Positions 1-8,854 of a stretch of DNA of 32,337 bases are shown here, one piece after another. Source of the stretch: an uncultured Burkholderiales bacterium (GTDB lineage: Bacteria > Pseudomonadota > Gammaproteobacteria > Burkholderiales > Burkholderiaceae_C); contig CAIPII010000189.1 in assembly GCA_903865035.1 (NCBI GenBank), positions 1 through 32,337 on the forward strand, read 5' to 3'. The notes beneath the pieces were generated by a model that was not told where the DNA came from, searched no databases, and worked only from the letters and a program-made list of their open reading frames with translations. How positions within the stretch are numbered: the first letter of the stretch is position 1; each line of letters begins with the position of its first letter. The position numbers and the translations under genes are program-made.

Positions 1-118
1 CTCAAGGCTTGAGATCCCCCTGTGTTGACCCAGTCACTGCAAAAGTTTAAGCAAGCAGGCCCCCCTCGCGCTTGAAAGCCTTGGGTCTACTGAGCACCGT
101 TTTTAATTTGGAGTTTGA

Positions 119-1408
119 ATGAGCACCTATCAGCAACCCGATCCCAGTGGCCATTTCGGGCCCTACGGGGGGAGTTTCGTCAGTGAGACACTGACCCATG
201 CGATCAATGAACTCTCTTTGGCCTACGCCAAATACCAAAACGATCCTGCTTTTTTGGCCGAGTTCCACAGCGAACTCAAGCACTTCGTTGGACGCCCCTC
301 CCCCATTTACCATGCCGCTCGCATGAGTCGTGAAATGGGCGGCGCACAAATCTACCTCAAACGAGAGGACTTGAATCACACGGGTGCGCACAAAATCAAC
401 AACACCATTGGACAAGCGATGCTGGCCAAGCGCATGGGCAAACCTCGCGTGATCGCAGAAACTGGAGCGGGTCAGCACGGTGTGGCCACGGCCACCATCT
501 GTGCTCGCTACGGCTTGGAGTGCGTGGTCTACATGGGAAGCGAGGACGTCAAGCGGCAAAGCCCCAACGTCTACCGCATGAAACTTCTGGGTGCGACGGT
601 GGTGCCGGTGGAGAGTGGAAGCAAAACGCTCAAGGACGCTTTGAACGAAGCTTTGAGAGACTGGGTCACCAATGTGGAGAACACCTTCTACATCATTGGC
701 ACGGTGGCTGGACCACACCCCTACCCCATGATGGTGAGGGATTTTCAAAGCGTGATTGGCAACGAATGCTTGACGCAAATGCCCTCAATGCTAGACGGCA
801 ATCAGCCCGACGTGGTGGTGGCCTGTGTTGGCGGGGGCAGCAATGCAATGGGCATCTTCTACCCCTACATCAATCACAGCCAAACGCAACTCGTGGGCGT
901 GGAAGCCGCTGGCGAAGGACTTGACACCTTGAAACACTCGGCTTCACTGCAAAAAGGAACACCCGGTGTTTTGCACGGAAACCGCACCTACATTTTGCAA
1001 AACGATCAAGGCCAAATCACCGAGACCCACAGCATCTCGGCTGGGCTTGACTACCCAGGCGTGGGCCCTGAGCACGCCTACCTCAAGGACATTGGGCGCG
1101 CCACCTATGTGGGCATCACCGACCAAGAAGCCTTGGAGGCCTTTCACTACCTTTGTCGCACAGAGGGCATCATCCCCGCGTTGGAGTCAAGCCACGCCGT
1201 GGCCTACGCAATGAAATTGGCCAAAACCATGACATCAGATCAATCGATTTTGGTCAACCTCTCTGGACGGGGTGACAAAGACATCGGAACCGTTGCCGAT
1301 TTGAGCAACGCTGACTTTTACTGTCGCCCCTCTTGCCGGGGCCAAGAGATCAAGGGTGGCAACGCCTCCATGGTCTCTACAGTGAACTTGGTGAAGGCGG
1401 CATCATGA
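119..1408 (+). CDS. trpB: Tryptophan synthase beta chain
   Basis: This 429-residue protein is the PLP-dependent beta subunit that condenses indole with L-serine in the last step of tryptophan synthesis, working in the cytoplasm as an alpha2-beta2 complex with TrpA. The PLP lysine is K92 in the HTGAHKINN motif. A glycine-rich phosphate-binding loop (VGGGSNAMG) and the C-terminal SGRGDKD motif are also present. It is about 25 residues longer than the usual ~400 because of a tail after SGRGDKD that begins [16 protein letters not shown]; from memory such tails occur in related Comamonadaceae. The ATG has a GGAG ribosome site five bases upstream. Its stop overlaps the trpA start as ATGA, so the two are translationally coupled. 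What lies left of it (often trpF) is outside the window. Confidence 0.98.
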   Translation: MSTYQQPDPSGHFGPYGGSFVSETLTHAINELSLAYAKYQNDPAFLAEFHSELKHFVGRPSPIYHAARMSREMGGAQIYLKREDLNHTGAHKINNTIGQAMLAKRMGKPRVIAETGAGQHGVATATICARYGLECVVYMGSEDVKRQSPNVYRMKLLGATVVPVESGSKTLKDALNEALRDWVTNVENTFYIIGTVAGPHPYPMMVRDFQSVIGNECLTQMPSMLDGNQPDVVVACVGGGSNAMGIFYPYINHSQTQLVGVEAAGEGLDTLKHSASLQKGTPGVLHGNRTYILQNDQGQITETHSISAGLDYPGVGPEHAYLKDIGRATYVGITDQEALEAFHYLCRTEGIIPALESSHAVAYAMKLAKTMTSDQSILVNLSGRGDKDIGTVADLSNADFYCRPSCRGQEIKGGNASMVSTVNLVKAAS

Positions 1409-2220
1409 ACAAAATTCAAGCCACCTTTGCGCGCCTCAAAGCCTCCTCCAAAGCGGCCCTCATCCCTTACTTGATGGCGGGTTTTCCAAGACCCCAAGAC
1501 ACCGTCTCTCTCATGCACACATTGGTCGGCTCTGGAGCCGACATCCTCGAGTTGGGCATTCCCTTTAGCGACCCCATGGCCGATGGTCCCGTGATCCAAA
1601 AAGCGGGGGAGCTCGCGCTTGAGCAAGGCGTTGGGCTCGAACAAGTTTTTGAGATGGTTCGCACCTTCAGGCTCACCGACGCTCAAACCCCCATTGTGCT
1701 CATGGGCTACGCCAACCCCATCGAACACTTTGACATCAAGCACGGCCCAGACGCCTTCGTCAAAACCGCGCAAAGTGCTGGTGTCGATGGCGTTTTGGTG
1801 GTGGACTACCCGCCTGAGGAATGTGCTCATTTCGCCCAAACGCTCAGACAAGCTGGTATGGATTTGATTTTCCTCTTGGCCCCCACGAGCACTGCACAAC
1901 GCATGGAGCGGGTCGCCGAGTTGGCAACAGGCTATGTTTACTATGTGTCCTTGAAGGGCATCACTGGCGCGGCCCATTTGGACACCTCGGCGGTGGAGAA
2001 AATGATCCCCAAAATCCGAGAATTTGTCAAAATTCCTGTGGGCGTGGGCTTTGGTGTGCGCGATGCGGTGTCTGCCAAGGCTTTGTCCAAAGTGAGCGAT
2101 GCCGTTGTGATTGGCACCAAACTCATCGAGCTCTTGCAAGCCCCACCCATCGAAGAGGGTAGCGCTCGATTGGCCAGCTTCATGCAGTCCATCCGGCACG
2201 CCATGGACGAAGAAGAGTGA
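1405..2220 (+). CDS. trpA: Tryptophan synthase alpha chain
   Basis: The 271-residue alpha subunit cleaves indole-3-glycerol phosphate to indole and glyceraldehyde-3-phosphate and passes indole to TrpB through the inter-subunit tunnel. The catalytic pair E49 and D60 sits in [15 protein letters not shown], and the later glycine-rich [10 protein letters not shown] segment fits the TIM-barrel phosphate site. The ORF track starts at 1333, but the natural start is the ATG at 1405, which overlaps the trpB stop (ATGA) and gives the standard [13 protein letters not shown]-terminus. Length is typical for the family (about 268). It is followed 36 bp later by accD, a common arrangement in proteobacteria. 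Confidence 0.98.
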   Translation: MNKIQATFARLKASSKAALIPYLMAGFPRPQDTVSLMHTLVGSGADILELGIPFSDPMADGPVIQKAGELALEQGVGLEQVFEMVRTFRLTDAQTPIVLMGYANPIEHFDIKHGPDAFVKTAQSAGVDGVLVVDYPPEECAHFAQTLRQAGMDLIFLLAPTSTAQRMERVAELATGYVYYVSLKGITGAAHLDTSAVEKMIPKIREFVKIPVGVGFGVRDAVSAKALSKVSDAVVIGTKLIELLQAPPIEEGSARLASFMQSIRHAMDEEE

Positions 2221-2256
2221 GATAATGCTCTTTATGTTGCCAAATAGGATTTTTCA

Positions 2257-3129
2257 ATGAGTTGGCTTGAAAAACTGCTCCCCCCAAAGATTCAACACAC
2301 CGACCCAGCTGATCGCAGAAGCGTCCCCGAGGGACTGTGGATCAAATGCCCCAGTTGTGAGACGGTTTTGTACAAATCGGATTTGGAGCAAAATCAAAAC
2401 GTTTGCCCCACTTGTTCACACCACCACCGCTTGGGCGCTCGCTTGCGCTTGGATTCTTTTTTGGACGCGGAAGGTCGCTACGAAATTGGCCAAGAGGTCA
2501 TCCCCGTTGATGCCCTCAAATTCAAAGACTCACGCAAATACCCAGAACGCTTAAAGCAAGCGATCGAACAAACCGGTGAAACCGACGCTTTGGTGGTCAT
2601 GGGAGGCAGCATTCACCAAATCAACGTGGTGGCTGCTTGCTTTGAATTTGACTTCATGGGTGGGAGCATGGGCTCTGTGGTGGGCGAGCGCTTTGTGCGA
2701 GGCGTCACCGCCGCCATTGAGCAAAAAGTGCCTTTCATTTGCTTCACCGCCACGGGTGGTGCACGCATGCAAGAGGGCTTGCTCTCGCTCATGCAAATGG
2801 CCAAAACCAACGCTGCCCTCACCCGGTTGGCCAAGAAGGGCTTGCCCTACATCAGTGTGCTCACCGACCCCACCATGGGTGGCGTCTCCGCGGGCTTTGC
2901 CTTCATTGGCGACTTGGTGATCGCCGAGCCCAAGGCCTTGATTGGTTTTGCGGGTCCTCGGGTCATTGAGAGCACCGTTCGCGTGACTTTGCCAGAGGGC
3001 TTTCAGCGCTCAGAGTTTTTGCAAACCAAGGGAGCCATCGACTTCATTTGTGATCGCAGAGAACTCAAAAAGACCATCGCCACGGCTTTGGCCATTTTGC
3101 TCAGACAGCCCGCTGACTCTTTGGCCTGA
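2257..3129 (+). CDS. accD: Acetyl-CoA carboxylase carboxyltransferase, beta subunit
   Basis: This 290-residue protein is the beta half of the carboxyltransferase that moves CO2 from carboxybiotin to acetyl-CoA, giving malonyl-CoA for the fatty acid genes found later in this window. The N-terminal four-cysteine zinc ribbon is complete (C31, C34, C50, C53 in CPSC and CPTC). It is followed by the crotonase-like fold with [12 protein letters not shown] and [12 protein letters not shown], which bind acyl-CoA. AGGA seven bases before the ATG supports the start. The AccA partner is not in this window. It sits directly behind trpBA and may be co-transcribed with it. Confidence 0.97.
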   Translation: MSWLEKLLPPKIQHTDPADRRSVPEGLWIKCPSCETVLYKSDLEQNQNVCPTCSHHHRLGARLRLDSFLDAEGRYEIGQEVIPVDALKFKDSRKYPERLKQAIEQTGETDALVVMGGSIHQINVVAACFEFDFMGGSMGSVVGERFVRGVTAAIEQKVPFICFTATGGARMQEGLLSLMQMAKTNAALTRLAKKGLPYISVLTDPTMGGVSAGFAFIGDLVIAEPKALIGFAGPRVIESTVRVTLPEGFQRSEFLQTKGAIDFICDRRELKKTIATALAILLRQPADSLA

Positions 3130-3141
3130 AGCGCCCCCTCC

Positions 3142-3174
3142 CCCACCCTCAAGCCAAAGGCTTTCTTGGGTGGG
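3142..3174 (+). other. Strong hairpin downstream of accD
   Basis: CCCACCC pairs with GGGTGGG, and an inner AAGCC pairs with GGCTT around an AAA loop, starting 13 bp after the accD stop. No T-run follows on the plus strand, so this is not a classical intrinsic terminator. It could protect the 3' end of the trpBA-accD message or assist Rho-dependent termination. The remaining ~90 bp up to lysS shows no convincing promoter. Confidence 0.5.
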
Positions 3175-3265
3175 CGAGAACCATGCTGCCGTGCACCTCA
3201 TAGGGCATTGAAGCGCCACTGAATGCGACCCCTTTTTTCACCCCCATCAACACTTTTTTCTCGCC

Positions 3266-4828
3266 ATGACGCAAACGCCTAACTCCAACCCCGATCACCA
3301 AAACGCAACCCCAGAGGATGCACCCAAGGTTGATGAGAACCAGTTGATCGTTGAGCGAAAGGAAAAACTCAAGCTCATCAAAGAAAAAGAGGCCCAAGGC
3401 CTAGGCGTTGCGTTTCCCAACGACTTCAAACCCAGTCACAAAGCACGGGCTTTGCATTCTGAGCACTGCAAAGCAGACCCCGAGAGCTTGAAAGCACAGG
3501 CGCACTCGGTCAAGGTCGCCGGACGCATGATGCTCAAACGAGTGATGGGCAAGGCGAGCTTTGCGACCCTTCAAGACGACAGCGAGAGGCTGCAGATCTA
3601 CGTCACCAAAGAAGGGGTTGGAGAGGAGCTCTACGAGAGCTTTAAGCATTGGGATTTGGGTGACATCGTGGCCTGTGAGGGAACCCTCTTCATCACCAAG
3701 ATGGGAGAGCTCTCGGTGCACGCCACAACCATCAGGCTGCTCACGAAAAGCCTCAGGCCCATGCCCGACAAATTCCACGGCATTGCAGACCAAGAGGTCA
3801 AGTACCGCCAGCGCTACATCGATCTCATGATGGACTCAGGAACTCGCGAGAGATTCAAAACCAGAAGCCAAGCCATCACACACTTGAGAGACTTCATGGT
3901 TGAGCACAACTTCCTAGAAGTGGAGACACCCATGCTCCACCCCATTCCTGGAGGTGCAAACGCAAAGCCCTTTGTGACCCATCACAATGCACTTGACCAA
4001 GAGATGTTCTTGCGCATTGCGCCTGAGCTTTATTTGAAGCGCCTCATCGTGGGCGGGTTTGAGCGGGTCTTTGAGATCAACCGCAACTTCAGAAACGAAG
4101 GCATGTCGGTGCGCCACAACCCTGAGTTCACGATGATGGAGTTCTATGCGGCCTACTGGAACTACAAAGATTTGATGGATTTCACAGAATCGCTCATTCG
4201 CAATGTGGCTCAAAAAACCCTGGGCACACTGCACCTGACCTATGGACATGGTGACATCGATTTGAGCGTGCCTTTTGAGAGGCTGAGCATCAAGCAAGCC
4301 ATTTTGAAACACGGCCCCAAAGATGTCCAAATCGATGAGGCCCAGTGGTTCATTCATGCCCTTCAAAAACTCGGACTCAAAGAAGATCAAGACGCTTTGT
4401 CCGCTCGCTCCTTGGCGTGGCTACAGGTGAAGTACTTTGAAGAGACGGTTGAAGAAAAACTCTGGCAGCCCACCTTCATTTGCGATCACCCCGTGGAGAT
4501 CTCGCCATTGGCCCGTGCTAGCGACTCAGACCCCACGATCACAGAGCGCTTTGAGCTCTACATCACAGGGCGAGAATTCGGCAACGGTTTCAGCGAGCTC
4601 AACGACGCCATTGACCAAGCCGCTCGTTTTCAAGCCCAGGTTGAGCAAAAGGAGAGCGGCGACGATGAGGCCATGTTCTTTGACCAAGACTTTGTGCGCG
4701 CACTGGAATACGGCATGCCTCCAACGGGTGGATGCGGCATTGGCATTGATCGCTTGATGATGTTGCTCACCAACAGCGCGAGCATTCGAGACGTGATTTT
4801 GTTCCCCGCGTTAAAGCGCGAACACTGA
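3266..4828 (+). CDS. lysS: Lysyl-tRNA synthetase, class II
   Basis: This 520-residue cytoplasmic enzyme charges tRNA-Lys. It has the N-terminal OB-fold anticodon-binding domain (about residues 75-180) and a class II catalytic core. Motif 1 is around FLEVETPML, motif 2 around [13 protein letters not shown], and motif 3 is [15 protein letters not shown] near the C-terminus. Length is close to the usual 500-510. The extra residues are a charged N-terminal stretch ([12 protein letters not shown]...) before the conserved helix. The start at 3266 is the first ATG of the frame. A later start cannot be excluded, because no strong ribosome site is visible ahead of it. Confidence 0.97.
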   Translation: MTQTPNSNPDHQNATPEDAPKVDENQLIVERKEKLKLIKEKEAQGLGVAFPNDFKPSHKARALHSEHCKADPESLKAQAHSVKVAGRMMLKRVMGKASFATLQDDSERLQIYVTKEGVGEELYESFKHWDLGDIVACEGTLFITKMGELSVHATTIRLLTKSLRPMPDKFHGIADQEVKYRQRYIDLMMDSGTRERFKTRSQAITHLRDFMVEHNFLEVETPMLHPIPGGANAKPFVTHHNALDQEMFLRIAPELYLKRLIVGGFERVFEINRNFRNEGMSVRHNPEFTMMEFYAAYWNYKDLMDFTESLIRNVAQKTLGTLHLTYGHGDIDLSVPFERLSIKQAILKHGPKDVQIDEAQWFIHALQKLGLKEDQDALSARSLAWLQVKYFEETVEEKLWQPTFICDHPVEISPLARASDSDPTITERFELYITGREFGNGFSELNDAIDQAARFQAQVEQKESGDDEAMFFDQDFVRALEYGMPPTGGCGIGIDRLMMLLTNSASIRDVILFPALKREH

Positions 4829-4843
4829 AACGCCCTTGGGGCA

Positions 4844-4864
4844 GGCTCTGGCTTACTGAGAGCC
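4844..4864. other. Small inverted repeat at the lysS convergent junction
   Basis: GGCTCT and AGAGCC form a 6-bp stem with a 9-base loop just after the lysS stop, overlapping the stop of the small minus-strand gene. Neither strand has a T-run behind it, so its role as a terminator is doubtful. Confidence 0.3.
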
Positions 4865-5038
4865 CAATGGAGGGTTGACCCCAAGAGCTTGCTCTGCGTC
4901 TGAGCCACCACCCAGGTGCACTGAACCCTCGGTGCCATCGGTTTTTCTGGACTCACGCTCTTTGAGCTTTTCTTCTTTTTTCTTCTTCTTGGCGAGTTCT
5001 CGCTGGCGTTTTTCGTAGTTGTAATTGGGTGTTGCCAT
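4853..5038 (-). CDS. Small Lys/Glu-rich conserved hypothetical protein
   Basis: This is a 61-residue basic protein with no assigned function. The N-terminus MATPNYNYEKRQRELAKKKK is a pattern I recall from small hypothetical proteins in many Burkholderiales, which argues that it is a real gene. About residues 8-33 are almost entirely K, E and R and should form a charged helix or coiled coil. The C-terminal half (TEGSVHLGGGSD...) looks disordered. There is no signal peptide or membrane segment. It converges with lysS, with only 24 bp between the two stop codons, and lies 60 bp downstream of the zinc-ribbon gene on the same strand. A role in nucleic acid or ribosome binding would be a guess from composition only. 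Confidence 0.75.
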   Translation of the reverse strand: MATPNYNYEKRQRELAKKKKKEEKLKERESRKTDGTEGSVHLGGGSDAEQALGVNPPLGSQ

Positions 5039-5098
5039 GAATCGCTCTGATGTAGGTTGAGATGATGAAGGTGGTTTGGGGCTCTGTCAAGAGAAGGA

Positions 5099-5239
5099 TC
5101 ACAGGCTTGGATCGACCAATGGCTTGGGGACCACAGCCAAGGGCTTGCACTCGTGACAAAAGAAGGCCAAGCCACCCACAAACCGGCGTTGAGAGCCCAG
5201 TCTTCTGGGTTTGTGCAGACCACACTTCATGCAAGACAT
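5099..5239 (-). CDS. Small four-cysteine zinc-ribbon-like protein
   Basis: This is a 46-residue protein with paired cysteines, CMKC near the N-terminus and CHEC near residue 30, separated by a basic stretch (GLHKPRRLGSQRRFVGG). That layout is typical of a small treble-clef or zinc-ribbon knuckle. The ORF track begins at 5398, but the ATG at 5239 is preceded by GGGAGAG at good spacing and begins directly before the first cysteine pair. The upstream 53 codons look like read-through of non-coding DNA. The function is unknown. The gene lies 60 bp upstream of the Lys/Glu-rich small gene and could be co-transcribed with it. Confidence 0.65.
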   Translation of the reverse strand: MSCMKCGLHKPRRLGSQRRFVGGLAFFCHECKPLAVVPKPLVDPSL

Positions 5240-5526
5240 GGTCTCTCCCACTTTGCCCATCCCTAGGAAGGGCGAGCCGTTTTCACGACTGGTAAAACGA
5301 AGGCCACTTTGATCGACTTGGTTCTTGCCATTCTTGGTCGCCAAATGGGACTCCTTTGGACAAGGGCGCTCAGTCAATGAACCTTGCTTGACCCTCAAAC
5401 CGCATCCCAGTCTAACCGGTATTCGTTAAAAATATTGCCCGCAAAGGGTTTTATTATTTTTGACTTGAAATAGATTGTTGTGCGTCAAAGATGGCCTGCC
5501 ACCAACGCTCTGAGATGGACAGGCGC
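5240..5526. other. Intergenic region between zinc-ribbon gene and nagZ
   Basis: About 287 bp with no credible gene. Bases 5425-5475 are clearly AT-rich and are the likeliest place for the promoter of the minus-strand small genes, but I could not assign a convincing -35/-10 pair. The plus-strand ORF starting at 5491 runs antisense into nagZ and is treated as a shadow. No clear terminator for nagZ is visible. Confidence 0.5.
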
Positions 5527-6636
5527 TTAGCAGCTTTGCAAGGCCCGGTGATAGGCAGGCTCACGCATCAAAGCACCCCAACTGAGTCCTTTGTCATGCC
5601 CTTTGAGCGCCAACCTTCTGTGCTCGCTTTCTTCGTTGGCACTCCATTGGTGGGTCAAGAGCGCTTGGGTGAGTTCATCCAAAAAGACATCCAAGGTGGA
5701 GTTGGATTTGGCGCCTTTTGTGATCACGCTTTGATTGCAAATGAGCAGCAAGTCGCACCCCGCATTGAGGGCTTTGACCGCAGCTTGAGAAAAGCTCACC
5801 TCTTGGCCACCCAGCATGCGGGCACCTTGCATGGACAAATCATCGCTGATGATGGCGCCCGTGAACTGAAGTTGCTCGCGCAAGACCTCTTGGAGCCACA
5901 CGCTTGAAAATCCCGCAGGCATGTGATCGACTCTAGGGTAGACCACGTGCGCTGGCATGATGGAGGTGAGTGAGGAGCCCAACCATCCGTAGGGCAGCAA
6001 ATCTTCGCTTGCGATCGACTTCATGGAGCGCGCATCAACGGGCATGTCCACGTGCGAGTCCAAGCTCACAAAGCCGTGCCCTGGGAAATGCTTACCGCAA
6101 TTGGCCATGCCCGCTTGGAGCATGCCTTGCATGAAACTCTTGGCCAGTGCACTCACCACTTGGGGATCGCGGTGAAAGGCACGATTGCCAATCACGGTGC
6201 TGTTGCCATGGTCCAAATCCAACACAGGCGCAAAGCTGAAATCAACACCACAAGCCTTAAGCTCACTGGCCATCACATAACCCATGGAGGTCGCGCGGTC
6301 CATGGCTTTGAGTGCAGCGTCTGCTGCATGCTTTGAGCCTTTGGCGTTCATCCACGCTTGCCCCAACTCACCCATGGGCGCCAAATGGGTGAATCCATCG
6401 CTTTTGAAGCGCTGAACGCGTCCTCCCTCATGGTCCACACAGATGAGCAAATCCTCTCTCACGTCTTTGATTTGCTCGCACAGCTGCTTCAATTGCTGCC
6501 TGGAGTGCCAATTGCGCGTGAACAAAATAACGCCCCCGCACAAAGGATGGCGAAGGCGCTTTTGATCAACCTTGGTCAAGGCCAAGCCATCGATGTCGAG
6601 CAAGACGGGGGCATGGTGAGAAAACTGATTTTTCAT
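5527..6636 (-). CDS. nagZ: Beta-N-acetylhexosaminidase (GH3)
   Basis: This 369-residue cytoplasmic glycoside hydrolase removes N-acetylglucosamine from anhydromuropeptides during peptidoglycan recycling. In many Gram-negatives its products feed AmpR-type beta-lactamase induction. The hallmark KHFPGHG motif (about residues 182-188) is followed by the mobile histidine loop ending DSHVDMP. The SDDLSM motif near 264-269 carries the catalytic nucleophile aspartate. The track ORF starts at 6723 inside acpS. The internal ATG at 6636 gives an N-terminus (MKNQFSHHAPVLLDIDG) that matches the family. No Shine-Dalgarno sequence is visible, and a terminator-like hairpin plus T-run ends about 15 bases before this ATG. 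It is the last gene of the lepA unit. Confidence 0.95.
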   Translation of the reverse strand: MKNQFSHHAPVLLDIDGLALTKVDQKRLRHPLCGGVILFTRNWHSRQQLKQLCEQIKDVREDLLICVDHEGGRVQRFKSDGFTHLAPMGELGQAWMNAKGSKHAADAALKAMDRATSMGYVMASELKACGVDFSFAPVLDLDHGNSTVIGNRAFHRDPQVVSALAKSFMQGMLQAGMANCGKHFPGHGFVSLDSHVDMPVDARSMKSIASEDLLPYGWLGSSLTSIMPAHVVYPRVDHMPAGFSSVWLQEVLREQLQFTGAIISDDLSMQGARMLGGQEVSFSQAAVKALNAGCDLLLICNQSVITKGAKSNSTLDVFLDELTQALLTHQWSANEESEHRRLALKGHDKGLSWGALMREPAYHRALQSC

Positions 6637-6651
6637 AAAAACAATTGGATT

Positions 6652-6688
6652 AAAAAAACAAATGGACTCAACGCGTTGCTCAGTCCAT
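6652..6688 (-). terminator. Intrinsic terminator between acpS and nagZ
   Basis: Read on the minus strand, ATGGACT (the last codons and stop of acpS) pairs perfectly with AGTCCAT seven bases into the gap. A further CAAC/GTTG pairing sits inside the loop. TTTGTTTTTTT follows at once. This has the form of a Rho-independent terminator, yet nagZ starts about 15 bases after the T-run, leaving no room for a separate promoter. Confidence 0.75.
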
Positions 6689-7096
6689 GGGGGTTTGTTC
6701 AACCACCACGAAAGAGACCGCATACTCGCGCTCGTCGCTGATGCTCACCTGAGCGCTCAGTCGCCTGGACTCAAACCAAGGCTTGAGCTCACCCAAGACA
6801 CGCACCATGGGCGCACCGCTGGGTGCATTCACGACCTCACAGGTGTGCCAAGACATGGGCATCCTGAGCCCCAAGCCTATGGCCTTGCTGAAAGCCTCCT
6901 TGGCGCTGAAGCGTGTGGCCAAAAAGGATACCCCACGCTCTGGCCAACGGGCTCGGCGAGACTCGAAAATCTGAATTTCTTGAGGCGTCAAAATCTTGTT
7001 GGCAAATCGCTCTCCATAACGCTCTAAAGAGGCGCGAATCCTGGATATCTCGCACACATCGGTGCCAATGCCAAACACACGAGTGCCTGCACTCAT
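6680..7096 (-). CDS. acpS: Holo-[acyl-carrier-protein] synthase
   Basis: This 138-residue protein transfers 4'-phosphopantetheine from CoA to the active serine of ACP, so it activates the AcpP encoded later in this window. The N-terminal GIGTDV motif holds the metal-binding aspartate (D13), and the [10 protein letters not shown] signature holds E66. Both are intact. Length is slightly above the usual ~126. The start overlaps the pdxJ stop as ATGA, a translational coupling that is standard for pdxJ-acpS in proteobacteria. Its own stop codon forms part of the terminator stem ahead of nagZ. Confidence 0.96.
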   Translation of the reverse strand: MSAGTRVFGIGTDVCEISRIRASLERYGERFANKILTPQEIQIFESRRARWPERGVSFLATRFSAKEAFSKAIGLGLRMPMSWHTCEVVNAPSGAPMVRVLGELKPWFESRRLSAQVSISDEREYAVSFVVVEQTPMD

Positions 7097-7965
7097 GATT
7101 GGACCTGTGAGGATGTTTGCGTCATCTGAGACAGATAAAGCTTCACGGCTTGCTCATACCCCACCTCCAGTGCATCGGCCATGAATGCGTGCCCAATGGA
7201 GAGCTCAAGCACGTGGGGCACGTGAGCGAGAAAGGATTGAACGTTTTGTGCATTCAAGTCATGCCCGGCATTCACACCCAAGCCCAAAGCGTGAGCCTCA
7301 TGGGCGCAGTCGGTGTAGTCACGCAAGACACTGGACAAGGCCTCTTGCAAGTCTTTCTTGGGGGTGGGTTGATCGCCCAATCCCCTGGCGTCATACTGGG
7401 GCCAAGTGCCCATCACGCGCGCAAAGTCTTTGGCGTACTGCTCGGTGTAGAGCTCCACCCGGTCCGCTCCAAGCTCCTTGCAGTGGTGCATTTGGGAGGG
7501 GTCGGGATCCATGAACAAACTCACCCGAACCCCGTGTTTTTTGAGCCGCTCAATGATTGGCGCCAAGGCGGCCGAGTCACGCGGAAAACTCCAACCGTGA
7601 TCACTGGTGAGTTGAGATTGTGAGTCGGGCACCAAGGTGGCTTGGGCGGGCAGATGACGCTCAACCAAGGGCATCAAATTGTGAAATGGGTTGCCCTCGA
7701 TGTTGAACTCGCGCCCCACCCATTTCTCTCGCATCAAGAAGGCCAGGTCCTCAACATCTGATGCACGGATGTGTCGTTCATCGGGCCTGGGGTGCACGGT
7801 GATGCCGTGTGCACCCGCGCTCAAGCAAAGCTTTGCAGCCCTCACCACACTGGGCACACCCAATGCTCTTGCATTTCTGAGCAATGCCACTTTGTTCAAA
7901 TTGACGGACAAAGCAGTCTGCTCAGTGGAGCTCGATGAGGGGGTGATTCGCGGCTGGACTTGCAT
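7093..7965 (-). CDS. pdxJ: Pyridoxine 5'-phosphate synthase
   Basis: This 290-residue TIM-barrel enzyme condenses 1-deoxy-D-xylulose 5-phosphate with 3-amino-2-oxopropyl phosphate to form pyridoxine 5'-phosphate, the final ring-closing step of the DXP-dependent vitamin B6 route. Conserved segments include [27 protein letters not shown] and, near the C-terminus, [13 protein letters not shown]. The N-terminus has about 17 extra residues ([18 protein letters not shown]) before the first strand. No better start codon lies between, so the ATG at 7965 stands. It overlaps acpS by four bases and is 70 bp downstream of recO. PLP made from its product is the cofactor of TrpB. Confidence 0.96.
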   Translation of the reverse strand: MQVQPRITPSSSSTEQTALSVNLNKVALLRNARALGVPSVVRAAKLCLSAGAHGITVHPRPDERHIRASDVEDLAFLMREKWVGREFNIEGNPFHNLMPLVERHLPAQATLVPDSQSQLTSDHGWSFPRDSAALAPIIERLKKHGVRVSLFMDPDPSQMHHCKELGADRVELYTEQYAKDFARVMGTWPQYDARGLGDQPTPKKDLQEALSSVLRDYTDCAHEAHALGLGVNAGHDLNAQNVQSFLAHVPHVLELSIGHAFMADALEVGYEQAVKLYLSQMTQTSSQVQS

Positions 7966-8035
7966 AAAAGATGTTCAGGATTCGAGGGTGTTGGAGGAGC
8001 TTGTGATTTTGAGCAGGGTCAAGGGGTACACTGTT

Positions 8036-8854
8036 TTAGGCATTGAGGGCTTGTACATCGATCATGAATTGTCGCGTTTTAAAAGGCACTCCCCCTCCAT
8101 GATAGTGAATCATTTGCCTCATTTGCGACTGTAGTGCCAAACGGCTCTCATTGTCCAATTGCGCACACCAGCGAAGGGTGTGCAAGAGGTCAATGTCACC
8201 TTGCAAACTCTCACTCAAGGCGAGCCACTGCGAGCCCAAAAGAGCCAACTGATGGGTGGGAGACCTCTCAAGATCCATGAGGTTCAGACCTGCCTCGGGG
8301 TGCAAGTGATAGAACGCGTTTGGGCTCAACGCCTGAAGACGAGAGCCCTCGTGATCCAAATCGGGAAGGAGGCCCAAGTTTTGCAGCACCAAGAGCTCAA
8401 AGCTTCTGAGCAATGGGGCAATGGCTGCATCGGCGCCGCTGGACAAAATCTCCACCACTTGCCCATACAGGTCAAAGATCTCGGGGTGAGGATCATCTCT
8501 GGCCAAGAGCTTCAAGAGCAACTCATTGGTGTAAAAACCGGCCAAGAGTGCCTCACCCTTGGGCAGTGGGTGAGCTGCGATCCACTCGGCCTTGGAGAGG
8601 GTTCTCACCTCGCTCTCGCCGCGGTAAGCCAGGCTCAAGCGCTGCAGGGGCATCAACACGGATCGGAAATTGGAATGAGGCTTTTTGGCGCCCTTGGCCA
8701 ATAGGGCCACGCGGCCCGATTTGCGGGTGAAGACCTCGAGCACCAAACTTGACTCACTCCATGGGTAGCGGTGCAGCACAAAGGCTGGCTCATCGCTGAT
8801 GAAACTCTGCGCTGAACTCTTACTCGTAGCCAAAGCTGCGCACCCGCGCTTCAT
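8036..8854 (-). CDS. recO: DNA repair protein RecO
   Basis: RecO is the mediator that, with RecR, loads RecA onto SSB-coated single-stranded DNA in the RecF pathway. This 272-residue copy has the N-terminal OB fold (about residues 20-100, FVLHRYPWSESSLVLEVFTR then GRVALLAKGAKK), followed by the helical domain. It lacks the four-cysteine zinc motif seen in some RecO proteins, as is usual for this lineage. The ATG at 8854 makes a 35-base overlap with the 3' end of era. An in-frame TTG about eight codons in would shorten it, so the exact start is uncertain. The era-recO-pdxJ-acpS order is widely conserved in proteobacteria. Confidence 0.93.
   Translation of the reverse strand: MKRGCAALATSKSSAQSFISDEPAFVLHRYPWSESSLVLEVFTRKSGRVALLAKGAKKPHSNFRSVLMPLQRLSLAYRGESEVRTLSKAEWIAAHPLPKGEALLAGFYTNELLLKLLARDDPHPEIFDLYGQVVEILSSGADAAIAPLLRSFELLVLQNLGLLPDLDHEGSRLQALSPNAFYHLHPEAGLNLMDLERSPTHQLALLGSQWLALSESLQGDIDLLHTLRWCAQLDNESRLALQSQMRQMIHYHGGGVPFKTRQFMIDVQALNA

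Noticed and set aside
1-118. Possible 3' end of a gene such as trpF before trpB
   Set aside because: All three plus frames stop within the first 50 bases and the few residues are not diagnostic, so nothing can be called.
1318-2199. 293-codon minus-strand ORF antisense to trpA
   Set aside because: TrpA on the plus strand is complete and overlaps trpB by ATGA; the antisense product is His/Gly-rich shadow sequence.
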